The notes beneath the pieces are model-generated. The model had not been told where the DNA came from. It did no database searches and saw only the letters and a program-made list of their open reading frames with translations. From NCBI RefSeq assembly GCF_024112395.2, contig NZ_CP078013.2:1240001-1304000 (forward strand): a stretch of 64,000 bases of DNA. Direction: 5' to 3'. A program made the translations under genes and the position numbers. Origin of the DNA: Pseudomonas pergaminensis (GTDB taxonomy: Bacteria > Pseudomonadota > Gammaproteobacteria > Pseudomonadales > Pseudomonadaceae). Positions 51,111 to 60,114 of this stretch are shown here, piece by piece. Numbering within the stretch: the stretch's first letter is position 1; each line of letters starts with the position of its first letter.

Positions 51111-54100
51111 TCAGTTCAGGGCTTCGAAGTGTTTCTTTGCATAGTATTTGCCGATATTGCCGCGCCATATAGTCAGGTCGGCGAATTGCACACCCTTGCC
51201 GCTCTTCTTCATTTGCCAGTGCAGACCCCGATACCGTTCCGCAGCGATTTTCAGGTGCGCTTTGGCAAAGGTATCGAACGCTGAGTTGGCCTTCACGTAG
51301 TGAAAGTGGGCGAACCAGCTTGGTGCGTCCTGCGGCCTGGCTGTGTCGTGAATGGAATATTCCTGAAAGTAGTCGGTTTCTCCGTCGGGGCGTTTTTGTG
51401 TCTGCCCGCGGCGAATGCCGACTTTGCGGATCTCAACGCGATTGTGTTCCATCAAGTAGTCCAGATAGCCTTCGGTCGGTTTCTTGCTGGCCAGCGTACG
51501 CTCGATACGCAGGGCTTGTCCGGCGGGCCTGAGGGGGGTTGCCCGACTGCGCAGTTGTTCGATTAGTGGGTGCGTGGGGGATAGGCCTTGTAGCTGGTTG
51601 GCTCGAAGTTCCAAGGCCTCGGCTTCACTGACTAACATGTGCTCAAGGTTGATCGGTTCCATCGTTTGGTAAGCGCGGACTTTGTTTTCGAAGGCATCCA
51701 CGGCGGCTAAACGGGCCTGGGCTTCGGTCACCATGGTCGGCAGGTCGCTAGGCAGCGCCGGGGGCTGAGTCTTGGGCTGGCTCAGCTCGGCGTTCAAGCG
51801 GTATCGCTGGCTGCCGGACATTTGCTCCCACACCTCCACAGGTTTGCCCTCGCTGTCCTCCACAATAAATTGTCTCGGTGATTGCTGTTGCGCCGGTTTC
51901 TCAGTGCCCACCAGAACCTGTCCATCCTCGGTTTCAAAGAGCGTTTTGGTGTGTTCTGCCTGGGGGGCGGTGTAGGCTTTTTTTATGCCCTTGCGTGCTC
52001 GCTCCATGAGTTGGGTCAGGGAGTCCAGCATCTGTGAAACATAGTTCGCGTCAAAGTGGCTGGGTGACATGGCGTTCCAGGTTGTCAGATCGAGGTGAAA
52101 CAGTTCATAAGCCTCGAGGGTGTTGCTTAGCACTTGGTTGCGCTGGGCCTTACTGATGTTGGCCGTGGGAAGTTCCCGGTGGGCGGCGATGGTGCGTTTC
52201 AGTTTGTCGGTGGCCAGTTCCAACACCCTTTCTTGATAGATCCAGCTAGGGTTCCCCGGTTGGCGTTCAGCACGCAGCAGTTCCAACAACATTTCGGCCT
52301 TTGCCAGCTGCGTACGGTGCTCGGTGAAAATTATCTGCAACGGCGATGCAAATTTGATCACTTCTGCCCTCATGGACGGGAAGGTTATGCGGTCCAACCA
52401 GCCAGTCACTTCTCCAAGCATGATTTCTACCTGTTTCAGCTCATCAAGCATTTCAATTCGATATTGCTTGAGCACTTTTTCAGCGTGCAGGTATTCAGCG
52501 CCGTCGGGGGACATTGCCTTCATGCGGTTCTTTAACTGCGTAAAGTCACCCTGCAAGCCAAGTATTCGTCGCTTGGCGTTCAATGCCCGAAGCGCGTAAC
52601 GATTGCCCACTATCATGGCCGCCCAGTTTTGACTTTTGGCGACGGTCTGCTGCAATGTACTGCCTAGGAACCCGGCGGCTGTTTGATTCAACGCGTATAC
52701 CTGTTTGGCGAGGTCAGCGTCTTCGATCAAGCGCAGGTCCAGTGCCTTGGTCGCTTGGTGCCTCGATGTCGTGCCTGTCGCGGTGGTGGCGGTACTGAAT
52801 TCGTTGTCCAATCTCATCGTATCGCGGTTGGTCACTTCAACTTGTGCGCCGAGCTTTTTGGAGAGCCTATCAAGATCGTTGAGTGTTGCCTGGCGTTGCG
52901 TGTGTACGGTGGCTACCGCTGGCGGAGTCTGCTGCTCCACAGCGGCTGGCACGCGCGAACCCGCACGCGATGTTCCCTGTCCTCGTCGGCTGCCGCCGCT
53001 ATACCCGGTGAGATAGCCGCCATGCAGCGCCGAGTAAGTGTTCCATTGCTGCGCTTCGTCAAAGGCAATGACCGGCGAGTAGGTTTTCCCCTTGGCGACC
53101 AGCCGCATTTCATGGGCTGTTGGTTCAAACTTCACTTTGAAGTAACGTCCACCGTCCGCGATGAAATGCTCGCCGGATGTATGCCGTAGCGTGTGGCGAT
53201 AAGGACCGGTTTGCACCGCTTGCAGGCTGCCGAGCTCGAGTAGTTGATCGAATTCGTAGCCGGCGAAACGATGAACCTGGGTTTTCGCCTGGCGTGACTT
53301 CAGGTTGCGCCAGAAGTCAGGGCGCAGTATGTGTTTGAGTTGGCGCTGCAGCATCAACGTTTTGGCGGTGTTGGGCCGTGCCGCAGGCACGGCGGCAAAG
53401 GTCAGCGCGTCCATGCCTGCATACACCAGGCATTCGAACACCGAGGCCAGTTGCTCGATGCCGTGGTGCATGTCGCCTTTCCTGAGGGCATCGACCGCAG
53501 CGTAAAGGCTAGTGGTGGCATCGACGAGGGAAACCGCGGTGCCGATCAGTGGAAGAAAACTCACCGCGATTTTGATGCCGTTGAACAGACCACCTGATTT
53601 GAGCGCGTATTTCTCATCCGCCAGGTCCTCATTGGAGCGAGCGTACTGTCGATTGCTCTCGATCAGGCGTCCCATGTGGGCATCCAATTGATGAGCTGCC
53701 AGCGAAGTAGTGACTGGCCAGGGGGAGCCGACACCGATGATCGCGTCATAGTGTTTGACCGTGGCCTGGTCAATGCGGTTGAGGTGAGACTGGAGCTCTC
53801 CTGTCAAGGCACGGCTTGCCACGTACTCGGCCATGGTGTCGATACTGCAGAGATCAAACAGTTTCCTGCGCGCCAGTTCCAGGCTGTCGAAGCGCTGCAA
53901 GCATCGATCATCCGGCGCATCGGGCAGGTAAAGTAACGTCATCCCGGAGATTTTTTCCTGAATGAAGCTGATACCTGAGAGCGTGACTGTGCCATAGCGG
54001 TTAGTGTCGCTGTCATCGACCAGTATTGCCGGCAGCAGGGCAATACGTTGGGTGCCGACCTCCCATGCTTGCTGCGTATCGGCGTCGATCGCGGTGTCCC

Positions 54101-55937
54101 ACACCAGGCGCTCGTCAGCGTTGATATGGTTTTGCATGAACGCCAACTGGCCTTGAGTCTGGAGCATCAAGCGCAGTGGTTCCGCCAGGCATTCACGGCG
54201 GTAGTTCAATTGGAATGCCGACTCCTGGGAGGTACCTCTGAAGGCTTGGACTATTCGCTTTTCGTAGGCGTTGGCCAGGTTGAGGTCCTGGACCATCTTG
54301 ACCAGGTAGGCAGCGTCTATACCCGCCTTGAGCCTGTCGAACTCCGCGGTGTTGTCAGCCGTCACGTCCAGGGTCATGTAGTGCAGCCGCTTGCCCATGC
54401 TGCTGTCGATGTTCCTCACGGCCAGTTCATCAAGCGACATCTTGCTGCGTTTCAGGCTGGGTGCGGTGATTATCTTGATTGGGGTTCCGCCCACTCCGCT
54501 GCCGCCGGTTACGGGATCTCGGATATCCCTTGTCGAATCAGGCAGGTCCACTTCTACGGTAAAATCCTGGGTGATGGAGAAGTCTTTGCGCAAGCGTGAA
54601 TCGATCTTAAGCCTGACGAATTCATCCCGTGAGGGCAGAGATTGGTCGAGCAAGGCCTGGGAGCGCTTGAGTGCGGGAATGTACGCCTTGAGCCGAGTCC
54701 TGAGCAGTTCCCGCTGTTCCTCGGTTTGCTTGTCCAGCCAGGTCGGGATGCTTGCCGCCAGATGACTGCTGTTGTTCTGCTCCACGATTTCCAAAAACGC
54801 CGCTTCGCGGGCGCTGTGCTCGGGCACCACGAGCATTTCGACGGTTTCTTCGCGTAATTTTTCCAGGCGTTCGACCAGTTTGTCGGCATCGTCCGGGGTG
54901 GCATAGGTCAAGCGCAACTGCGCCGCACGTTCCTCAAAATTGACTTGCTGAAGTCTGAGGCTGTGTTCGAAGGGGTTGTCGGTCAGCTCCTTGAGCGCCA
55001 AGGCAAGCCGGTCGTCCTGGGGCGCGATGTTGAACAAGGCTCCTTGCAGTGCTTGTCGGGACGCGAAGCGTTGCAAGCCCCCGCCAGTGCCCGGCCAGTA
55101 AACCAAGTAACTGGCGGCGGATGTCGACGGTAGTTTCAAGTCGGTTGCGGCAGTGAATACCAGCGGTCCTTTGAGCTCGCTCTCAGTGATTTTTTTGGTG
55201 GTATTGGTCTGTTCGGTGACCGAGAGGCTCATCGAACAGACCGCTACTTCAATGAATCGCTCTTCGGCCACGGGCGAATCAAGGATGACCTCCAGCAGTT
55301 TCAGCTCATCGGCGCTGATTTGGTTCAACGCATGCTGAATTTGCGCTTCGATTCTTAGCCCCGCTACGCGCGCATTGTAAAGAGCGGTAAATTGGGTATT
55401 GAGGGTTGCCACATCGTGGGTGCGTCTTTTCAGCATGAGGCGTGCTGCGACGGCTGATGCGTCCTGTTGTACTCGCAAATTATCGAGTTGCTGCTGGAAT
55501 TGCTGCAAGCGCGTTTTGCGGTTGGTTACAGAATCATCTTTGTCGAGCAGGCCGTCCAGGGCGGTGCGTTGTTGCAGCACTTGGGCCTGGCGTTGGCTCA
55601 ATGGCAGGCTTGGGTAGAGCTGGCCGAACTGCGAGAGCATCTCCTCCTCAAGGGGGGTGGGTTTCGGCTGTTCAGGTGCCAGGGCAAACAGTGATTGGCT
55701 CTGGCGCTGTTTATCAAATGCTTCGATGGGCAGTCGTGCCATGTTGGCATTATCGATTTCGAAACCGGGGACGGGCTTGATCGCTTCGTGATATTGGGCC
55801 TCGGCCAATAGATTCAGCCAGTCGCTGATACCGGTTTCCAGCGGCCTGGTCTTGAGACGATAGTCAATCGTAGCGAGGGGATCGGAGTTCGGAGTCGAAA
55901 ACAAGGCTTGTTGCTGATCGATCAACCAACGCTCCAT
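51111..55937 (-). CDS. giant toxin-like protein 5, main part (downstream of an in-frame amber codon)
   Basis: 1608 residues from the ATG at 55937. Family modules seen: LVYWPGTGGGLQRFASRQAL near 280 and LLYLPDAPDDRCLQRFDSLE near 670. A hydrophobic block (IKIAVSFLPLIGTAVSLVDA, about 785-805) follows. A long helical region comes next, then a C-terminal ~320-residue module shared with giant protein 2 (W-AM-P--F---Y near 1290; AHFHY at 1543-1547; AHLK). No catalytic motif recognised. The frame continues upstream through 18 sense codons to a TAG at 55992-55994 and then into the 243-residue frame at 55992-56723. This is probably the larger piece of one interrupted gene. ATG at 55937 has no good binding site, which fits that view. 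Confidence 0.65.
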   Translation of the reverse strand: MERWLIDQQQALFSTPNSDPLATIDYRLKTRPLETGISDWLNLLAEAQYHEAIKPVPGFEIDNANMARLPIEAFDKQRQSQSLFALAPEQPKPTPLEEEMLSQFGQLYPSLPLSQRQAQVLQQRTALDGLLDKDDSVTNRKTRLQQFQQQLDNLRVQQDASAVAARLMLKRRTHDVATLNTQFTALYNARVAGLRIEAQIQHALNQISADELKLLEVILDSPVAEERFIEVAVCSMSLSVTEQTNTTKKITESELKGPLVFTAATDLKLPSTSAASYLVYWPGTGGGLQRFASRQALQGALFNIAPQDDRLALALKELTDNPFEHSLRLQQVNFEERAAQLRLTYATPDDADKLVERLEKLREETVEMLVVPEHSAREAAFLEIVEQNNSSHLAASIPTWLDKQTEEQRELLRTRLKAYIPALKRSQALLDQSLPSRDEFVRLKIDSRLRKDFSITQDFTVEVDLPDSTRDIRDPVTGGSGVGGTPIKIITAPSLKRSKMSLDELAVRNIDSSMGKRLHYMTLDVTADNTAEFDRLKAGIDAAYLVKMVQDLNLANAYEKRIVQAFRGTSQESAFQLNYRRECLAEPLRLMLQTQGQLAFMQNHINADERLVWDTAIDADTQQAWEVGTQRIALLPAILVDDSDTNRYGTVTLSGISFIQEKISGMTLLYLPDAPDDRCLQRFDSLELARRKLFDLCSIDTMAEYVASRALTGELQSHLNRIDQATVKHYDAIIGVGSPWPVTTSLAAHQLDAHMGRLIESNRQYARSNEDLADEKYALKSGGLFNGIKIAVSFLPLIGTAVSLVDATTSLYAAVDALRKGDMHHGIEQLASVFECLVYAGMDALTFAAVPAARPNTAKTLMLQRQLKHILRPDFWRNLKSRQAKTQVHRFAGYEFDQLLELGSLQAVQTGPYRHTLRHTSGEHFIADGGRYFKVKFEPTAHEMRLVAKGKTYSPVIAFDEAQQWNTYSALHGGYLTGYSGGSRRGQGTSRAGSRVPAAVEQQTPPAVATVHTQRQATLNDLDRLSKKLGAQVEVTNRDTMRLDNEFSTATTATGTTSRHQATKALDLRLIEDADLAKQVYALNQTAAGFLGSTLQQTVAKSQNWAAMIVGNRYALRALNAKRRILGLQGDFTQLKNRMKAMSPDGAEYLHAEKVLKQYRIEMLDELKQVEIMLGEVTGWLDRITFPSMRAEVIKFASPLQIIFTEHRTQLAKAEMLLELLRAERQPGNPSWIYQERVLELATDKLKRTIAAHRELPTANISKAQRNQVLSNTLEAYELFHLDLTTWNAMSPSHFDANYVSQMLDSLTQLMERARKGIKKAYTAPQAEHTKTLFETEDGQVLVGTEKPAQQQSPRQFIVEDSEGKPVEVWEQMSGSQRYRLNAELSQPKTQPPALPSDLPTMVTEAQARLAAVDAFENKVRAYQTMEPINLEHMLVSEAEALELRANQLQGLSPTHPLIEQLRSRATPLRPAGQALRIERTLASKKPTEGYLDYLMEHNRVEIRKVGIRRGQTQKRPDGETDYFQEYSIHDTARPQDAPSWFAHFHYVKANSAFDTFAKAHLKIAAERYRGLHWQMKKSGKGVQFADLTIWRGNIGKYYAKKHFEALN

Positions 55938-55991
55938 GTCCGTACGTTTGGCGAACGTGCGCCACGCCGGTTGATGTGCGGGTAAGTACAG

Positions 55992-55994
55992 CTA
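55992..55994 (-). other. in-frame amber (TAG) codon splitting giant gene 5
   Basis: Upstream and downstream frames are the same. Reading past TAG gives LYLPAHQPAWRTFAKRTD and then the ATG-initiated frame. That stretch matches the family's YLP/YTP module, which elsewhere is preceded by V or L. An ancestral TTG (Leu) changed by one base would explain the stop. Confidence 0.75.
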
Positions 55995-56723
55995 CTGGCT
56001 GACCGGCTGGTCGGTATCAAGGGTAAACACCCATGACCCAGGCAAGACGCGTGCATCGGCAGCGGGGCGCTTTAGCACGATGTGTTCGATGCAGATATTT
56101 TCGCTCCCAGGTGCTGCCAGGAGGGGATCAATAAGGGCAAACATCGGGTTGAGCGCCGTGGCATTTATCGAGCCTTGGGCCAGCAGTACATCGCCCGAGG
56201 CCTCGAAGTGGATCTTGTACAGTTCGGTCGCCCTTGCATGACATGAAACCGGTTGGCGGGGCGCTCGGTTGTTTAAAAAGTGCCGGGTCCAGGCATCCTT
56301 GATTGCCTGCTCCAGATCCAACCCTCTGAGCTCATCGAGCAACATGGGCACCGTATAGCCTGAAAAACGGTGGTTGGCCGGTAGGTGGATGAGTTGGCCC
56401 TCGGGTACTTGGCTCGTATCCAAAAAGGGATGCTGTTGCATGTAAAGGCAGGCTTCGTACAGGGAGATGATGCTTGAACTACGCGCTTCAGTTGCCAGGA
56501 ACCTCAGCCCAACGCGCTCGCCGTCCAGCGTCAAGTGTTCTTGGAGCATCTGGTTGATCACTGTGCGTACCGATGGCGTGCCAGCCATAAACTCGCGCAT
56601 GTCTTCGTAGCAACTTTGCCAGCGTTGTGTGGCGTCCAGCAGCAGGTTTTCGTCAATGCTCGCCGGCAAAAGCAGGTGTGATAGTCCGAACTCGTACACG
56701 TTGAGGTCTTGGATGTTGGTCAT
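55992..56723 (-). CDS. N-terminal part of giant toxin-like protein 5 (truncated by amber codon)
   Basis: A 243-residue frame beginning MTNIQDLNVYEFGLSHLLLP and ending QPVSQ before TAG. It contains helical stretches (ATQRWQSCYEDMREFMAG; LLDELRGLDLEQAIKDAWTR) and a beta-rich end (NICIEHIVLKRPAADARVLP), like the N-terminal region of DUF6543-type proteins before their first YLP module. It has no convincing stand-alone domain. GGAG lies 7 bases upstream of the ATG at 56723, so this is where translation of the whole gene should begin. Options are a pseudogene, two separately translated pieces, amber read-through or an assembly error. Confidence 0.6.
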   Translation of the reverse strand: MTNIQDLNVYEFGLSHLLLPASIDENLLLDATQRWQSCYEDMREFMAGTPSVRTVINQMLQEHLTLDGERVGLRFLATEARSSSIISLYEACLYMQQHPFLDTSQVPEGQLIHLPANHRFSGYTVPMLLDELRGLDLEQAIKDAWTRHFLNNRAPRQPVSCHARATELYKIHFEASGDVLLAQGSINATALNPMFALIDPLLAAPGSENICIEHIVLKRPAADARVLPGSWVFTLDTDQPVSQ

Positions 56724-56901
56724 GGGGTCGCTCCTTCATTTAAGAAGGATTAGAGAGCGATGGCCATGACCCAGGGTGGGATATAAATAGCGGACGACCG
56801 TTGAGCGGGCTTCATCAAAATGTCACGCAAGTGTGGCAGCGCGCTTGAACAAACTTCATCAGACTCGCGCTCTACTGGGGTTCTGCGTTTCGGTGTTTTT
56901 C

Positions 56902-57921
56902 ATGCGCGTGTTGCTTTTACTGGCCGCTGTACTGTTCGGCCTGCCGTCTTTTGCGGCTTCTCGATGTGACGTCAATGTCCCGACCCAAACGGTCGACCTG
57001 GCTCAGGTGAGCATCGCCTACCAGAGCATCGGCCGTGCGTCCGATCCGGCCTTGCTGCTGGTGATGGGCCTGGGTGGGCAGTTGATCCACTGGCCCGACG
57101 AAGTTGTCGTCGCCCTGTGCCAGCAAGGTTTCCGGGTGATCCGCTATGACAACCGCGACGTCGGCCTGTCCACGTGGCGCCAGGCGCCTGCGAGCGCCAA
57201 CCTGACCTTCGAGGTGCTGCGCTACAAGCTTGGCCTGCCAGTGGCGGCGCCCTATACCTTGACTGACATGGCCGATGACGCCATCGGTTTGATGGACGCC
57301 TTGCAGATCGAGCAATTCCACGTGCTGGGCGCGAGCATGGGCGGGATGATCGCCCAGCACCTGGCCGCCATGGCGCCGCAGCGGGTCGAGAGCCTCACGC
57401 TGATCATGACCAGTTCCGGTGCCGAAGGCCTGCCGGCGCCGAATGCGGCGCTGGTGCAATTGCTGTCGCGGCGCAGCGCGCCGAACCGTGAAGTGGCGCT
57501 GGAGCAACAGGCGGATCTGCTCGCCGCACTGGGCAGCCCGAACGTGAAGGATGATCGCCAGGCCTTGCTGCACCAGGCGGCGCTGTCCTACGACCGGGCC
57601 TTCAACCCGGACGGCGTGAAGCGCCAGATCATGGCGATCCTCGCCGAGCCGAGCCGCGTGCCCTTGCTCAACCAATTGCGCGTGCCGACGCTGGTGGTGC
57701 ACGGTACCGCCGACCCGCTGCTGCCGGTGATGCACGGCGTGCACCTGGCGGCGCATATACAAGGCAGCCAGTTGAAACTGATCCCCGGCCTGGCCCATCG
57801 TTTCCAGGAAGCGTTCAAGGCGCCGTTGCTGGCGGCAGTGCTGCCGTACCTGCAAGCCCATCGTGAAGACGCGGCGCACTGGGCGCAGATCGATCCGGTC
57901 GGCCCTTCGAAGCTGCTGTGA
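56902..57921 (+). CDS. alpha/beta hydrolase, probably exported
   Basis: 339 residues starting [20 protein letters not shown], a clean signal peptide. Fold motifs: [17 protein letters not shown] (oxyanion loop), [14 protein letters not shown], nucleophile elbow GASMGGM, acid in HGTADPLLP and histidine in GLAHRFQEA. Related proteins are esterases or haloperoxidase-like enzymes; the substrate is unknown. ATG at 56902 is chosen because it opens the signal peptide; an earlier in-frame start adds an unconvincing leader. No strong ribosome binding site is seen. The FrnE-like gene follows 55 bases after its stop. Confidence 0.85.
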   Translation: MRVLLLLAAVLFGLPSFAASRCDVNVPTQTVDLAQVSIAYQSIGRASDPALLLVMGLGGQLIHWPDEVVVALCQQGFRVIRYDNRDVGLSTWRQAPASANLTFEVLRYKLGLPVAAPYTLTDMADDAIGLMDALQIEQFHVLGASMGGMIAQHLAAMAPQRVESLTLIMTSSGAEGLPAPNAALVQLLSRRSAPNREVALEQQADLLAALGSPNVKDDRQALLHQAALSYDRAFNPDGVKRQIMAILAEPSRVPLLNQLRVPTLVVHGTADPLLPVMHGVHLAAHIQGSQLKLIPGLAHRFQEAFKAPLLAAVLPYLQAHREDAAHWAQIDPVGPSKLL

Positions 57922-57976
57922 CATTGGTGTATCGTGCAACCTTTGTGGCCCATTTGCGCCTGCGAGGTTGCCTGTC

Positions 57977-58630
57977 ATGAGTACTCCCCTGAAAATCGAT
58001 TTCGTCAGCGACGTGTCCTGCCCCTGGTGCATCATTGGCCTGCGCGGGCTGACCGAAGCCCTTGACCAGCTTGGCGCCGAGGTGCAGGCCGAGATCCATT
58101 TCCAACCGTTCGAACTGAACCCGAACATGCCTGCCATCGGTCAGAACATCGTCGAGCACATCACCGAGAAATACGGCTCCACCGCTGAAGAATCCCAGGC
58201 CAACCGTGCGCGCATCCGCGACATGGGCGCCGAGCTGGGCTTTGCCTTTCGCACCGATGGCCAGAGCCGCATCTACAACACCTTCGACGCACACCGCCTG
58301 CTGCACTGGGCCGGGCTCGAAGGTTTGCAGTACAACCTCAAGGAAGCGCTGTTCAAGGCGTACTTCACCGATGGGCAGGACCCGTCCGACCACGCCACCC
58401 TGGCGATCATCGCCGAAAGTGTCGGCCTGGATATCAAACGCGCAGCCGAGATTCTCGCCTCCGACGAATACGTCGCCGAAGTGCGTGAGCAAGAGCAGCT
58501 GTGGATCTCCCGTGGCGTGAGCTCGGTGCCGACCATCGTGTTCAACGACCAGTACGCCGTCAGCGGTGGCCAGCCAGCGGAAGCCTTTGTCGGTGCCATT
58601 CGCCAGATCATCAACGACGCGAAAAACTAA
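57977..58630 (+). CDS. DsbA-family oxidoreductase, FrnE-like
   Basis: A 217-residue cytoplasmic thioredoxin-fold protein with an inserted helical domain. The active site is CPWC in [13 protein letters not shown] (residues ~15-18). The cis-Pro motif is seen in [15 protein letters not shown]. Helical-insert stretches ([21 protein letters not shown]: [13 protein letters not shown]) match FrnE/2-hydroxychromene isomerase-like proteins linked to oxidative stress. GAGG precedes the ATG at 57977. No signal peptide is present. Confidence 0.92.
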   Translation: MSTPLKIDFVSDVSCPWCIIGLRGLTEALDQLGAEVQAEIHFQPFELNPNMPAIGQNIVEHITEKYGSTAEESQANRARIRDMGAELGFAFRTDGQSRIYNTFDAHRLLHWAGLEGLQYNLKEALFKAYFTDGQDPSDHATLAIIAESVGLDIKRAAEILASDEYVAEVREQEQLWISRGVSSVPTIVFNDQYAVSGGQPAEAFVGAIRQIINDAKN

Positions 58631-58646
58631 AGCCGAACGGAGTTCA

Positions 58647-58741
58647 ACATGTGGGAGGGGGCTTGCCCCCGATGACAGTGGATCAGTTAGAACATCCTTG
58701 ACTGATACGCCGCCATCGGGGGCAAGCCCCCTCCCACATGT
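58647..58741. repeat. long perfect inverted repeat (REP pair) after the FrnE-like gene
   Basis: Two 27-base arms are exact reverse complements (ACATGTGGGAGGGGGCTTGC... at 58647-58673 and its complement at 58715-58741), separated by 41 bases. Each arm contains its own GGGGGC-TT-GCCCCC hairpin. It is a typical Pseudomonas BIME-like unit and may end the upstream transcript. Confidence 0.85.
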
Positions 58742-58816
58742 GTTATTCAATGGTTCTTGAAATAAGTGCTGGCCCGTCCTTTGCATTGACCCCCTAAAGC
58801 CTTAGGGGACACTGCC

Positions 58817-59737
58817 TTGAACATTCTTGACCTCGACCACAGCCTCACGGGCCAGGCGCCGATTGCCCGGCGTTTGGCCAATGGCCGCGCCCACCGTATC
58901 GACCTGCTCGACCTGGGCCCCAAGCTGCGCCTGTGGTCCACCGAAAAAACCTGGAAGCGCTTCGCCGAACGCATGGCCCAACGGCCCCGGCCCACGGATG
59001 CGCGCCCGGAAATCCTGTTTGTCGGCTCGGGTGATTACCATCACCTCACGCCGGCGTTTCTCGCCGATCTCAAAGAACCGATCAGCCTGATCCACTTCGA
59101 CAACCACCCCGACTGGGTGCGCTTTGCGCCCAAGCGCCACTGTGGTTCGTGGGTCAATCGCGCGCTGAAAATGCCGGCGATCAAACGCATCGTCACCCTC
59201 GGCCCCTGCAGCGATGACCTGCATAACCCGCAACTGCGCGGCGGCAACCTTGGCGCCCTCAAGCGCGGGCACTTGCAGCTGTTTCCCTGGCAGCACGCGC
59301 CCTCGAAAGTCTGGGGGCGGGTCGGGGACGGCGCCGGCCATCGTCAGCAGGAAGACCACCTGCACTGGCGCAACCTGGCCGAGCTGGATTGGGCGGCTTT
59401 CCTGGAGCAGATGATCAGCAGCCTGCCCACCGAAGCGATCTGGATCACCCTCGACAAAGACGTGCTCGCCAGTGAAGACGCGGCCACCAACTGGGACCAG
59501 GGCGGCATGCGCCTGACCCACCTGCTGCAAGCCCTGCGGGCCTTGGCCGCGCGCAAGCGCATCATCGGCATTGATGTATGCGGCGAGTTCGCCCAGCCGG
59601 CTTTCAGCAACGCGTTCAAGCGCTGGGAAGCCAAGTCGGACCAGCCACCACCCGAGCGCTGGAGCGCGCAAGACCTGCAGCGTAACGCTGCCACCAATGA
59701 AGCCTTGATTGATCTGTTTGAGGAGCTGTTCCCGTGA
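58817..59737 (+). CDS. arginase/agmatinase-fold protein
   Basis: A 306-residue ureohydrolase-like protein. Metal-binding motifs of the fold are visible in order: GSGDYHHL (about 74), IHFDNHPDW (DxH, about 95) and ITLDKDVL (DxD, about 213). The overall sequence is far from true arginases, so the substrate is open; guanidino compounds are the first guess. The start is TTG at 58817, supported by AGGGG 9 bases upstream and the immediate MNILDLDHSL. Its stop overlaps the next gene by four bases, making an operon with two small transporters. Confidence 0.8.
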   Translation: MNILDLDHSLTGQAPIARRLANGRAHRIDLLDLGPKLRLWSTEKTWKRFAERMAQRPRPTDARPEILFVGSGDYHHLTPAFLADLKEPISLIHFDNHPDWVRFAPKRHCGSWVNRALKMPAIKRIVTLGPCSDDLHNPQLRGGNLGALKRGHLQLFPWQHAPSKVWGRVGDGAGHRQQEDHLHWRNLAELDWAAFLEQMISSLPTEAIWITLDKDVLASEDAATNWDQGGMRLTHLLQALRALAARKRIIGIDVCGEFAQPAFSNAFKRWEAKSDQPPPERWSAQDLQRNAATNEALIDLFEELFP

Positions 59738-60114
59738 CCTTGACCGTGGTGTTGCTGGTGGCGTTTTCCATCGTGCTCGATGTGATCGGCCAGCTGTGTT
59801 TCAAGATCGGCCTGGACCGTTTGCCCGAGCTGGACGGCGGCTTTCGCCTGAATGCGTTCTGGGGCCAAGTGTTCAATGCGCCGTTGCTGTGGGCCGGGAT
59901 CGGTGCTTATGCGATCGAATTTTTCGTGTGGCTCGAAGCCTTGTCCCGCGCGCCCTTGAGCCTATTGTTTCCGGCCGCCGCGCTGGCCTATTGCGGGGTG
60001 GTGCTGGCGGGCAAAGTGGTGTTGGGCGAGACCGTCAGCCGCCGCCGTTGGTTGGGCACGCTGGTGATTACCTTGGGAGTGATGTTGGTGGCGATTGCAG
60101 GGAGCCAGGCATGA
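59734..60114 (+). CDS. SMR/EamA-like four-helix transporter subunit A
   Basis: A 126-residue protein with four membrane helices. The first helix carries LDVIGQLCFK, aligning with EmrE's AEVIGTTLMK and placing Asp where SMR proteins have the essential Glu. Helices 3-4 (SLLFPAAALAYCGVVLAGKV; RRWLGTLVITLGVMLVAIAG) fit the family. It overlaps its neighbours on both sides by four bases (ATGA), so translation is coupled. Probably forms a heterodimer with subunit B. Substrate unknown. Confidence 0.82.
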   Translation: MTLTVVLLVAFSIVLDVIGQLCFKIGLDRLPELDGGFRLNAFWGQVFNAPLLWAGIGAYAIEFFVWLEALSRAPLSLLFPAAALAYCGVVLAGKVVLGETVSRRRWLGTLVITLGVMLVAIAGSQA

